A model generated the notes under the pieces. That model ran no database searches. It was given only the letters and a program-made list of their open reading frames with translations, and was not told the origin of the DNA. From an uncultured Oscillospiraceae bacterium (GTDB lineage Bacteria; Bacillota; Clostridia; Oscillospirales; Oscillospiraceae), in assembly GCA_934589225.1 (NCBI GenBank), contig CAKTNS010000058.1, positions 1 through 12,678 of the forward strand: a stretch of DNA of 12,678 bases, given 5' to 3'. Shown here one piece after another: positions 6,373 through 12,678 of the stretch; the first letter of the stretch is position 1, and the number at the start of each line of letters is the position of its first letter. The translations under genes and the position numbers were made by a program.

Positions 6373-6400
6373 TGTCAATTGTCCATTGTCAATTGTCAAT
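6373..6400 (-). repeat. Heptamer array (ATTGACA)4, inverted, right edge of block B
   Basis: On the minus strand the units read ATTGACA, ATTGACA, ATGGACA, ATTGACA, then ATTCTGCG, the same unit order as 416-443 and the same continuation as the left array of block B (5313-5340, which has four unvaried units). It starts 4 nt downstream of the beta-glucosidase stop codon. No standard terminator lies between that gene and the array. Confidence 0.9.
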
Positions 6401-6404
6401 TTTT

Positions 6405-7751
6405 TCACAGTCCCGCCCCGTTGCTCTTGACCGTCCGGGCGAACCACCCGGCGCTATCTTTATAGATGCGGTTTCCTGTGGGGAAGTCCACAAAAATCAG
6501 GCCGAAGCGTTCGCTGTAGCCGCTGTGCCATTCAAAATTGTCGGTCAGGGACCAGTGGAAGTAGCCCAGCAGCTCGGTGCCACGGGAGAAGGTGTTTTGG
6601 AGGCACTTTAAGGACCGGTGGAGGAAATCCTGGCGGTTGGGGTCGTGGACGGCGCCGTCCAGGCTGATGATGTCGTTGCAGCTCAGGCCGTTTTCTGTGA
6701 TATAGCAGGGAATGCCGTAGCGTTCCCACAGGAAAAACGGGCCATAGTCCATGACCTCCGGGGTCACGGGCCATTTGAGGGCCGTTCGGGGGAAGCCCTC
6801 GTAGCGGGGGATGTATTGGGGGCCATGGGCTCCCGCCCGGACGCACCAGCCGTTGTAGATGTTAAAGCCCAGAAAATCCGGGATCTGGTGGATGGCGGCC
6901 AGCTCTTCTTTTGTGACGGCGGCCATAAGCTTTTGCAGGGGCCCCGGGGGGCAGTCCGGGAAGCGGCCCAGGCAGATGGGGTCCAGGGCCATTTGATGGG
7001 TGAACATCCAGTCCTCATCCGAAACCCGGAAGGTGGCCTCCCGGGCGGCGGCGGTGTCGGCTTCCCGTTCGGGGTAGCACAGCCGGCCGGTGGTGGCAAT
7101 GCCCAGCTTTGCCCCACTGTCCTCCTGCCTCATAGCTTTTGCCCCCAGGCCGTAGGCCAGCAGCAGATGCTTCCAGACCAGGAAGAGCCGGTCCTGGGGC
7201 TCCCGGCGGCCTGGGGCGTGGATGCCGCTGCCGTAGCCCAGGGCCGCCACGCACTGGGGCTCGTTCAGCAGGAAATAGTGGCTTACCCGCCCCCGGAAGT
7301 GTCCGGCCATCATGGAGGCAAACCGGGCGAAGGCCTTGGGGGTTTCCGGGTTCAGCCAGCCGCCCCGGTCCTCCAGGGCCTGGGGCAGCTCCCAGTGGTA
7401 CAGGGTCATATAGGGGGTGATGCCCTCCTGCAAACACAGGTCCACCAGCCGGTCATAGTAGGCAAGGCCCAGAGGGTTCCAATCCCCGGTGCCCTTTGGG
7501 TCAATGCGGGCCCAGGAGGTGGAAAAACGGTAGGCGGTGAGGCCCAAATGCTTCAGGTGCTCTATGTCCCGCTCTGGGTGGCGGTAGCTGCGGCAGGCGG
7601 TGTCCCCGGTGTTGCCCTCGAAGGTCTTGCCGGGGGTGTGAGAAAAGGTATCCCAGACGGAGGGGCCGCCGCCGTCAGCCAGAGGGTCTCCCTCGATCTG
7701 ATAGGCGCTGGAGGCCGCGCCCCAGACGAAATCTTTTGGATATGCGGTCAT
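6405..7751 (-). CDS. GH1 beta-glucosidase (possible 6-phospho-beta-glucosidase alternative)
   Basis: The 448-residue cytoplasmic glycoside hydrolase of family 1 hydrolyses a terminal beta-linked sugar with retention. The family hallmarks are in place: FVWGAASSAYQIEG near the N-terminus (Gln18), FSTSWARIDP (76-85), His119-Trp120, the acid/base Glu164 in LLNEP, the nucleophile Glu353 in YITENGL, and FHWSLTDNFEWHSGYSERFG (398-417) with the substrate-binding Glu407-Trp408. The Glu-Trp pair and the absence of nearby PTS genes favour non-phosphorylated beta-glucosides. There is no signal peptide. The length is typical. The start codon overlaps the stop of the GH94 gene by 4 nt (ATGA), with GGAGGT (7761-7766) inside that gene, so the two are translationally coupled. 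It is the last gene of its operon. Confidence 0.95.
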   Translation of the reverse strand: MTAYPKDFVWGAASSAYQIEGDPLADGGGPSVWDTFSHTPGKTFEGNTGDTACRSYRHPERDIEHLKHLGLTAYRFSTSWARIDPKGTGDWNPLGLAYYDRLVDLCLQEGITPYMTLYHWELPQALEDRGGWLNPETPKAFARFASMMAGHFRGRVSHYFLLNEPQCVAALGYGSGIHAPGRREPQDRLFLVWKHLLLAYGLGAKAMRQEDSGAKLGIATTGRLCYPEREADTAAAREATFRVSDEDWMFTHQMALDPICLGRFPDCPPGPLQKLMAAVTKEELAAIHQIPDFLGFNIYNGWCVRAGAHGPQYIPRYEGFPRTALKWPVTPEVMDYGPFFLWERYGIPCYITENGLSCNDIISLDGAVHDPNRQDFLHRSLKCLQNTFSRGTELLGYFHWSLTDNFEWHSGYSERFGLIFVDFPTGNRIYKDSAGWFARTVKSNGAGL

Positions 7752-10186
7752 CCCAACACCACCTCCACCTGGGCGGTGCGGCCCGCCGGGAGAATGGGCA
7801 GGACGTTGCCGGAAATGCTCTGACCGTCCACGGATACAGAAGCCACGCCCTTTTGAACGCCCTTGGGATTTTTTACCAGAATGTCATATTCCGCTCCCCG
7901 GAACCGGCGGTGGAGCCGGAACTCGGTCCAGTCTGCCGGGACGCAGGGGTCGATGCGCAGGCCCTCCAGGGTGGGCTGGAGCCCCAGAATGCTCTGGGTG
8001 ATGCTGAGGAAGGTCCAGGCGGCGGTGCCGGTAAGCCAGCTGTTTTTCGCCTCGCCGAAGCTGGGGGCATCCTTCCCCGCGATCATCTGGCTGTATACAT
8101 AGGGCTCGGTCCGGTGGATGTGGCTGATGGCCTCGGTGTAGGCCGGGCAGGTCCGCCGATAGACCTGGAAGGCCCGGTCCCCGTGGCCCAGCTCGGCCTC
8201 GGCGCAGACGATCCAGGGGTTGTTGTGACAGAAAATACCGGCGTTTTCCTTGTATCCGGGAGGATAGGAGCTGATTTCGCCCAGATTCAGGTAATATTCC
8301 TCATAGGCCGGCTGCAACAGCACAATGCCGTATTGGGTGTCCAGCCGCTCTTCCACGCTCTTGAGGGCCTGGGCGGCCTGGCCGGACGCTTTGCCGATGC
8401 CCGCCATGACGCACATGCCCTGGGGCTCGATGTAGATCTGCCCCTCCTTGCATTCCCGGCTTCCCACAGGGGCCCCGTAGGCATCATAGGCCCGGCGGAA
8501 CCAGGCCCCGTCCCAACCGGCGGTGAGGACCGCCTGCTCCATGTCCTGAACGGCAGACTCTACCTGGTCTGCCTCCTCCGGAAGCTCCAAATGGCGGCAA
8601 AGCGCCCCGTAGGCCCTGCCGTATTTGACGAACATGCCCCCGATGAACACGCTTTCCGCTACGGGCCCTTCACTGGGCCCCGTGATCTGGAAGCTCTCGC
8701 CGGGGTGGGCGGAGAAGCAATTGAGGTTCAGGCAGTCGTTCCAGTCCGCCCGGCCGATGAGGGGCAGGCGGTGGGGGCCCAGGTGGGTCAGGGTGTAGCG
8801 GATGCTCCGGCGCAGGTGCTCCATAAGGGGCTGGGAAAGACTTTCGTCATTGTCAAAGGCCACGGACTCTGCGAGGATGGAAAAGTCCCCGGTCTCCCGG
8901 ATGTAGGCATCGGTGCCCGCGATCAGCCACAGGGGGTCGTCATTAAAGCCGGAGCCCACGGCCAGATTTCCCTTTTTGGTCAGGGGCTGGTATTGGTGGT
9001 AGGCGCTGCCGTCGGGGAACTGGGTGGCGGCAATGTCCAATAGCCGCTGCCGGGCCTTTTGGGGGATCATGTGGACGAAGCCCAGCAGATCCTGGCAGGA
9101 ATCCCGGAAGCCCATGCCCCGGCCCATGCCGCTTTCAAAATAGCTGGCGGAGCGGGACATGTTGAAGGTCACCATGCACTGATACTGGTTCCAGATGTTC
9201 ACCATCCGGTCTACCTTTTCGTCTCCGGTGCGGGCGGTGCAGCCCCCCAGCAAATCCCCCCAGAACTGCCGCAGGTCTTCCAGAGCCCGGTCAAAGGCGG
9301 CGGGGGAGGCGTATTTTTCCATCATGGCGTGGGCCCGGGTCTTGTTGATGACTCCCGGGGCTACAAATTTTTCCTCCTGGGGGTTTTCAATATAGCCAAG
9401 ACCCAGCACCAGCTGCTGCTCCTCCCCGGGCTCTAAGGTCAGGTCAAATTCCATGGCCCCCACCGGGGCCCAGCCGTGGGCCCGGGAGCCGGTGCAGCGG
9501 CCCTCCAGCACCGCCTGGGGCTTGGCGGGGCTGCCGTAGACCCCTAAGAAGGCATCCCGGCTGGTGTCAAAGCCGTCATAGGGCCGGTCCGCCCAGAAAA
9601 AGGCATAGTGATCCCGGCGCTCCCGGTACTCGGTTTTGTGGTACAGGGCCCGGGGCTCGATTTCCACCTCGCCTGTGGAGAAATTCCGCTGGAAGTTGGA
9701 GCTGTCGTCCATGGCATCCCACAGGCAGAACTCTACATAGGGGAAGAGCCGCAGACGCTGCTGACAGTCGGTTTCGTTCCGGACCCTCAGCTTCCACAGA
9801 AGGCAGGGGTCCTGCCGGGGCACCAGCAGGGCCTGCTCCAGAGAAAGGCCCTCTTTCTTCCCGGTGATCACCGTGTAGCCCAGGCCGTGGCGGCAGCGGT
9901 AGAAGTCCAGGGGCTCCTGGGTGGGCTGCCAGCCGGGATTCCAGAGGCGGCCTCCCTCCCGGCGGACGTATACGTGGAAGCCGTCGGCATCCAGGGGACT
10001 GCCGTTGTAGCGGTAGCGGGTGATCCGCCGCAGCCGGGCGTCCTTATAGAAGCAGTAGCCCCCCGCCGTATTGGACACCAGGGCGAAGAAATCCTCGCTG
10101 CCCAGATAGTTGATCCAGGGCAGGGGGGTGGTGGGGGTGTCGATCACATATTCCCGAAGTTCGTCATCAAAATGGCCGTACTGCAT
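7748..10186 (-). CDS. Cellobiose phosphorylase (GH94)
   Basis: This 812-residue cytoplasmic enzyme should convert cellobiose and phosphate to glucose 1-phosphate and glucose, saving one ATP per disaccharide. The length matches clostridial cellobiose phosphorylases (about 810) rather than the longer cellodextrin (about 980) or giant cyclic-glucan enzymes. Visible features are an N-terminal beta-sandwich, FYRCRHGLGYT (95-105), RGMGFRDSCQDLLGF (356-370), AYHQYQPLTKKGN (395-407), GSGFNDDPLWL (411-421), the GRADWNDCLN motif (478-487) containing the catalytic acid (Asp484 or Asp481), and the C-terminal GTAAW (720-724) and GLRIDPCVP (742-750). The start has AAGGAGGA (10192-10199) 5 nt upstream. The substrate could be a related beta-glucobiose, but the motifs fit cellobiose best. 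It is transcribed from a LacI-controlled promoter, followed by GH1. Confidence 0.93.
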   Translation of the reverse strand: MQYGHFDDELREYVIDTPTTPLPWINYLGSEDFFALVSNTAGGYCFYKDARLRRITRYRYNGSPLDADGFHVYVRREGGRLWNPGWQPTQEPLDFYRCRHGLGYTVITGKKEGLSLEQALLVPRQDPCLLWKLRVRNETDCQQRLRLFPYVEFCLWDAMDDSSNFQRNFSTGEVEIEPRALYHKTEYRERRDHYAFFWADRPYDGFDTSRDAFLGVYGSPAKPQAVLEGRCTGSRAHGWAPVGAMEFDLTLEPGEEQQLVLGLGYIENPQEEKFVAPGVINKTRAHAMMEKYASPAAFDRALEDLRQFWGDLLGGCTARTGDEKVDRMVNIWNQYQCMVTFNMSRSASYFESGMGRGMGFRDSCQDLLGFVHMIPQKARQRLLDIAATQFPDGSAYHQYQPLTKKGNLAVGSGFNDDPLWLIAGTDAYIRETGDFSILAESVAFDNDESLSQPLMEHLRRSIRYTLTHLGPHRLPLIGRADWNDCLNLNCFSAHPGESFQITGPSEGPVAESVFIGGMFVKYGRAYGALCRHLELPEEADQVESAVQDMEQAVLTAGWDGAWFRRAYDAYGAPVGSRECKEGQIYIEPQGMCVMAGIGKASGQAAQALKSVEERLDTQYGIVLLQPAYEEYYLNLGEISSYPPGYKENAGIFCHNNPWIVCAEAELGHGDRAFQVYRRTCPAYTEAISHIHRTEPYVYSQMIAGKDAPSFGEAKNSWLTGTAAWTFLSITQSILGLQPTLEGLRIDPCVPADWTEFRLHRRFRGAEYDILVKNPKGVQKGVASVSVDGQSISGNVLPILPAGRTAQVEVVLG

Positions 10187-10216
10187 ATGGCTCCTCCTTA
10201 CATGAAATTCGTCTTT

Positions 10217-10230
10217 CGTAAACGTTTAAG
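10217..10230. promoter_or_regulatory. LacI-family operator for the GH94-GH1 operon
   Basis: CGTAAACGTTTAAG contains the perfect 10-bp palindrome TAAACGTTTA (10219-10228) with the central CG typical of LacI-family sites (AANCGNTT). It lies about 13-26 nt downstream of the inferred minus-strand transcription start, where bound repressor would block RNA polymerase. The site matches 10501-10514 in 11 of 14 positions. It fits CcpA cre consensus poorly (missing the conserved TG and terminal CW), so the adjacent LacI gene is the likelier partner. Confidence 0.78.
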
Positions 10231-10249
10231 CATGGGTATTCTCTAATTT

Positions 10250-10278
10250 AGCATAGCGCAATCTTGCAGAAAACGCAA
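10250..10278 (-). promoter_or_regulatory. Promoter of the GH94-GH1 operon
   Basis: On the minus strand, TTGCGT (10278-10273) and TATGCT (10255-10250) are separated by 17 bp. The -10 hexamer is the same as in the divergent lacI promoter. Transcription would start near 10243, giving a leader of about 56 nt that includes the operator and the ribosome binding site. Confidence 0.7.
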
Positions 10279-10464
10279 CTGCCTTTTCCAAAATCAACGA
10301 TATTTGGCGGTTCTGCCCAAACAGGAACCCTTGCCTTTGTGCAATTTTGAAAATGCTGCAAAAATCACGAAATTTTTACGTGAGCAATGTGCCTGATTTT
10401 TCGTTTCCAACTTGTGCAGACTGTTCAAATTTCACGGAAACGTCAAAAATTTGGAAAATAGGGC
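10279..10464. other. Gene-free core of the divergent control region
   Basis: About 186 AT-rich bases separate the two divergent promoters. The stretch holds many A/T runs and imperfect repeats such as TGCAATTTTGAAAATGCTGCA (10340-10360) and CACGAAATTTTTACGTG (10366-10382). It has no convincing gene, tRNA or riboswitch. An upstream in-frame extension of the lacI frame to 10347 exists but lies across its promoter and lacks a ribosome binding site. The region could bind further regulators; nothing specific is recognised. Confidence 0.6.
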
Positions 10465-10493
10465 TTGCAATTTCGGCAAAGGTGCGGTATGCT
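10465..10493 (+). promoter_or_regulatory. Promoter of the lacI-family gene
   Basis: TTGCAA (10465-10470) and TATGCT (10488-10493) with 17-bp spacing give a good sigma-A promoter. Transcription would start near 10500, right at the operator 10501-10514, so the gene is probably autorepressed. Confidence 0.72.
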
Positions 10494-10500
10494 GTGATTA

Positions 10501-10514
10501 CGAAAACGATTGAG
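10501..10514. promoter_or_regulatory. LacI-family autoregulatory operator
   Basis: CGAAAACGATTGAG matches the GH94 operator CGTAAACGTTTAAG in 11 of 14 positions, including the central AAACGNTT core. Its position at about +1 to +14 of the inferred lacI transcript would block initiation or escape when bound. Confidence 0.68.
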
Positions 10515-10525
10515 AAAAAACGCCG

Positions 10526-10533
10526 AAGGAGGA
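10526..10533 (+). promoter_or_regulatory. Ribosome binding site fixing the LacI start
   Basis: AAGGAGGA lies 8 nt before the ATG at 10542. The next ATG (10551) is 17 nt away, too far. Upstream in-frame starts lie across or before the promoter. The site therefore selects 10542. Confidence 0.88.
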
Positions 10534-10541
10534 CAAGCGAC

Positions 10542-11549
10542 ATGGTCAGCATGAAGGACATTGCTAAGCGCTGCGGTGTTTCCGTGGCGACGGTCAGCAA
10601 GGCCCTCAGCGGTCAGCCGGACATTGGGCCGGAGACCAGAGACCGGATCCGGAGCGTGGCCGAGGAAATGGGCTATGTGACCAATTCCGCCGCCCGGGCT
10701 TTAAAAGCCAACCGGACCTACAACATCGGCATCCTCTTTGTAGATGAGCAGAGCAGCGGCCTGACCCACGAGTATTTTTCGGCGGTGCTGGAAAGCCTGA
10801 AGGTGGAAGCCGAGCGACAGGGCTACGATGTGACCTTTATCAACCGGAATGTGGGCCGCCGGACCACTTACTTGCAGCATTGCCTCTATAGGGGCGTGGA
10901 CGGGGTGATCATCGCCTGTGTGGATTTTTCCGATCCCCAGGTGCTGGAGCTGGTAAATTCCGATCTGCCGGTGGTGACCATCGACCACATTTTCAACAAC
11001 CGTCTGGCGGTGGTTTCCGACAACGTCCAGGGCATGGAGGCGCTGGTGCATTACGCCTACAGCCAGGGCCACCGGCGCGTCGCCTTTATCCACGGCGAGC
11101 GCACCGCCGTAACGGAAAACCGGCTGACGGGCTTTTACCGGGCCTGCGAGGAGCTGGGCTTCCGGGGGGACGAGGCCATCGTCCGCCAGGGCACCTACCA
11201 CGAGGCCAACAGCTGCGCCGCCATTACCAAAGAGCTTCTGGAGCTGCCAAACCGGCCCACCTGCATTTTCTTCCCCGACGACTTTTCCGCCATCGGCGGC
11301 CTGAACGCCATTCGGGAGGCGGGGCTCCGCATTCCGGAGGATATCAGTGTCTGCGGCTATGACGGCATCCAGCTGGCGGATATCATCTCCCCCAGGATGA
11401 CCACCTACCACCAGGACACCAAGGCCCTGGGCACCTCCGCCGCCAAGGGGCTCATCGACCTGATCGAGCGGCCCAGAACCACCCTTCTAGACCGGATCGT
11501 GATCCCCGGCAGCCTGCGCATCCGGGAATCCGTGGCAAAAATCGGTTAA
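10542..11549 (+). CDS. LacI-family transcriptional repressor
   Basis: This 335-residue repressor likely senses a sugar released from beta-glucosides and controls the divergent GH94-GH1 operon. The N-terminal helix-turn-helix reads MKDIAKRCGVSVATVSKALS (about 4-23), followed by the hinge-helix segment NSAARALKANRT (about 48-59) that enters the DNA minor groove. A periplasmic-binding-like effector domain fills the rest, with NIGILFVDEQ, GVDGVIIACVD, VVTIDH, GHRRVAFIHG, PTCIFFPDDFSAIGGLNAI, and ISVCGYDGIQLADIISPRMT. The length is normal for the family. The effector is unknown from sequence. Promoter and operator lie directly upstream. The binding-protein gene follows after 77 nt and may be co-transcribed. 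Confidence 0.95.
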   Translation: MVSMKDIAKRCGVSVATVSKALSGQPDIGPETRDRIRSVAEEMGYVTNSAARALKANRTYNIGILFVDEQSSGLTHEYFSAVLESLKVEAERQGYDVTFINRNVGRRTTYLQHCLYRGVDGVIIACVDFSDPQVLELVNSDLPVVTIDHIFNNRLAVVSDNVQGMEALVHYAYSQGHRRVAFIHGERTAVTENRLTGFYRACEELGFRGDEAIVRQGTYHEANSCAAITKELLELPNRPTCIFFPDDFSAIGGLNAIREAGLRIPEDISVCGYDGIQLADIISPRMTTYHQDTKALGTSAAKGLIDLIERPRTTLLDRIVIPGSLRIRESVAKIG

Positions 11550-11572
11550 GACCCTATTTTTCTTCGGTGCCG

Positions 11573-11606
11573 ACCGCAAAAAGCGGTGCATATAGACACG
11601 TTTATT
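11573..11606 (+). promoter_or_regulatory. Short hairpin and weak operator-like half site before the binding protein
   Basis: ACCGC-AAAAA-GCGGT (11573-11587) is a 5-bp hairpin without a T tract, so it is at most an attenuator. Bases 11593-11606 match the LacI operator in 8 of 14 positions, mainly one half (ACGTTTA). A TATTAT (11603-11608) could be a -10 box but no matching -35 is seen. Read-through from lacI is as likely as a separate promoter. Confidence 0.3.
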
Positions 11607-11626
11607 ATTTTAAGGAGGAACATACA

Positions 11627-12678
11627 ATGAAAAAGGCGCTATCCATCATTCTCACGCTGGCCATGGTTTTTGCACTGTGTGCCTGCAGCTCCCAGCAATC
11701 CCCGGAAACCACCGCAGCCGCCACCGAAGCCTCCAAGGCCCCGGAGACCCAGGCCGACACCCAGGCTCCTGCCCCAGAGTCCTCCGAAGGAAAAGTATTC
11801 AACATCTATGCCTGGAACGAGGAGTTCAAGGGCTTCTTTGAAAAGTATTACACCGTTCCCGAGGGCGTTACCGTCAACTGGATCATTACCCCCAGTGACA
11901 ACGGCGCTTATCAGGAAAAGCTGGACCAGGCCCTGCTGAACCAGGAAAATGCCGCCGATGACGACAAGGTGGACCTGTTCCTGGCGGAAGCCGACTACAT
12001 CCAGAAGTACACCGACTCCGCCTTTACCCAGGACGTCACTCAGCTGGGTGTTACCGATTTCTCCAATACCTATGCCTACACCGTGCAGTGCGCCTCCGAT
12101 GCCAGCGGCGTTGTGAAGGGCGTTTCCTTCCAGTGCTGCCCCGCCGCGCTGATCTACCGCCGCTCCATCGCGCAGGATGTGCTGGGAACCGACGACCCCG
12201 TGGAAGTCCAGAAGGCCCTGTCCGACTGGGACAAGTTCAATGACGTCGCCGCCCAGGCCAAGGCCAAGGGCTACATGATGACCGCTTCCGAGTCCGCTAC
12301 TTACCGCGTCTTCTCCAACAACGCCGACGAGCCCTGGGTCGATGCCGACAACAACCTGCAGATCCCCGAGGCTATGAAGACCTGGATGGCCCAGGCCAAG
12401 GAATTCACCGACAAGGGCTATACCCAGACCTGCGACATCTGGTCTGACGAGTGCACCGCCCAGATGTTCAAGGACGGCAAGACCATGTGCTACTTCGGAC
12501 CTGCCTGGTACTACAACTTCTCCATGGGCAACGCGCAGGATGCGGAAAAGGGCTGCTACGGCGACTGGGCCATCTGCGAAGGCCCCCAGGCCCACTTCTG
12601 GGGCGGCACCTGGCTGCTGGCGCCTGCCGGCACCGACAACCCCACCATGGTTGCTGACATTATGAACACCTTCATCAA
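11627..12678 (+). CDS. Sugar ABC transporter substrate-binding lipoprotein (partial, 3' end outside window)
   Basis: The first 350 residues of an extracellular solute-binding lipoprotein are present; the frame is still open at the window edge. The signal peptide ends in lipobox LCAC with acylated Cys20, followed by a Thr/Ala/Pro/Glu/Ser-rich linker (about 21-55). The mature domain begins KVFNIYAWNEEFKGFFEKYY and continues with VNWIITPSDNGAYQEKLDQA, VDLFLAEADYIQKY and MFKDGKTMCYFGPAWYYNFS, as in family 1 carbohydrate-binding proteins (usually about 420-450 residues). AAGGAGGA (11612-11619) sits 7 nt before the ATG. Given LacI, GH94 and GH1 next door, the ligand is probably cellobiose or a cello-oligosaccharide; that is inferred from context. 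Permease genes should follow. Confidence 0.9.
   Translation, partial: MKKALSIILTLAMVFALCACSSQQSPETTAAATEASKAPETQADTQAPAPESSEGKVFNIYAWNEEFKGFFEKYYTVPEGVTVNWIITPSDNGAYQEKLDQALLNQENAADDDKVDLFLAEADYIQKYTDSAFTQDVTQLGVTDFSNTYAYTVQCASDASGVVKGVSFQCCPAALIYRRSIAQDVLGTDDPVEVQKALSDWDKFNDVAAQAKAKGYMMTASESATYRVFSNNADEPWVDADNNLQIPEAMKTWMAQAKEFTDKGYTQTCDIWSDECTAQMFKDGKTMCYFGPAWYYNFSMGNAQDAEKGCYGDWAICEGPQAHFWGGTWLLAPAGTDNPTMVADIMNTFI

Larger units (their letters stand above)
5313..6400. repeat. 1.09-kb composite inverted-repeat element, block B
   Basis: This gene-free interval between convergent operons is bounded by two 155-bp inverted arms: 5313-5467 and 6246-6400. Each arm has three colinear parts of equal size: a 28-bp heptamer array; a 54-bp segment starting ATTCTGCG; and a 73-bp segment from TTTTTAAAT through hairpin h1, with about 65 of 73 bases matching by eye. 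Inside, left to right, are h2 (5507-5536), four tandem h3 units, a long palindrome (5901-6033), an inverted h3 copy (about 6040-6110) and a double-hairpin insert (6147-6215). Modules left of the palindrome point forward and those to the right point backward. Open frames here read repeat DNA, with no protein domain. There is no transposase. Confidence 0.85.

Noticed and set aside
6618..9043. Two long plus-strand open frames (401 and 435 codons) opposite GH1 and GH94
   Set aside because: They are Gly/Ala/Val-rich shadows without motifs. The minus strand carries complete catalytic motifs for both glycosidase families.
10217..10230. CcpA cre site
   Set aside because: Only the AANCGNTT core fits; the flanking TG and terminal CW of the cre consensus are missing on both strands, and a local LacI gene with a matching second site explains it better.
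10347..10541. N-terminal extension of the LacI frame by 65 codons
   Set aside because: It crosses the inferred promoter and operator, lacks a ribosome binding site, and LacI proteins start just before the helix-turn-helix, as the 10542 start does.

Overview
The window looks like a chromosomal segment of a fairly GC-rich Gram-positive Clostridia, most likely a gut Oscillospiraceae/Ruminococcaceae relative. The basis is Firmicutes-type rRNA and tRNA, strong AAGGAGG ribosome binding sites, clostridial-style lipoprotein signals (MKK...LTLAMV...C), GC-rich codon use, and the GTAGGGGCGGC and CATTCCGACCGCAGCG intergenic repeats. This placement is inference; no database was searched.

Layout. (1) 1-412: the end of an rRNA operon, with the 23S 3' tail, tRNA-Lys(CTT), 5S and a rho-independent terminator. 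(2) 416-945: a first block of modular palindromic repeats, then a doubtful 36-codon open frame. (3) 1083-5258: a complete plus-strand transcription unit with a consensus sigma-A promoter, a substrate-binding lipoprotein, an intercistronic hairpin, a fused two-domain permease, an ATPase and a terminator. It is an ABC importer of the ferric iron / phosphonate / polyamine superfamily (AfuA-AfuB-AfuC type). (4) 5275-6400: a second, larger repeat block. It is a 1.09-kb composite with 155-bp inverted arms, four 78-79-bp tandem units and a central 130-bp palindrome, and it fills the gap between two convergent operons. (5) 6405-10186, minus strand: a cellobiose phosphorylase (GH94) gene overlapping by 4 nt a GH1 beta-glucosidase gene. 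(6) 10187-10541: a divergent control region. (7) 10542 to the window end: a LacI-family repressor and the start of a second substrate-binding lipoprotein, cut by the window edge.

How it works together. Parts 5-7 form a beta-glucoside (probably cellobiose or cello-oligosaccharide) utilisation locus. The lipoprotein would bind the sugar for an ABC importer whose permeases should lie just beyond the window. In the cytoplasm the sugar would be split by phosphorolysis (GH94) or hydrolysis (GH1). Nearly the same 14-bp operator (11 of 14 bases) occurs just downstream of both divergent promoters, which supports LacI control of the GH94-GH1 operon and of its own gene.

The least ordinary part is the pair of repeat blocks. 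Both carry the same modules in the same order, start with the same heptamer array, and lie in direct orientation on either side of the ABC importer operon.
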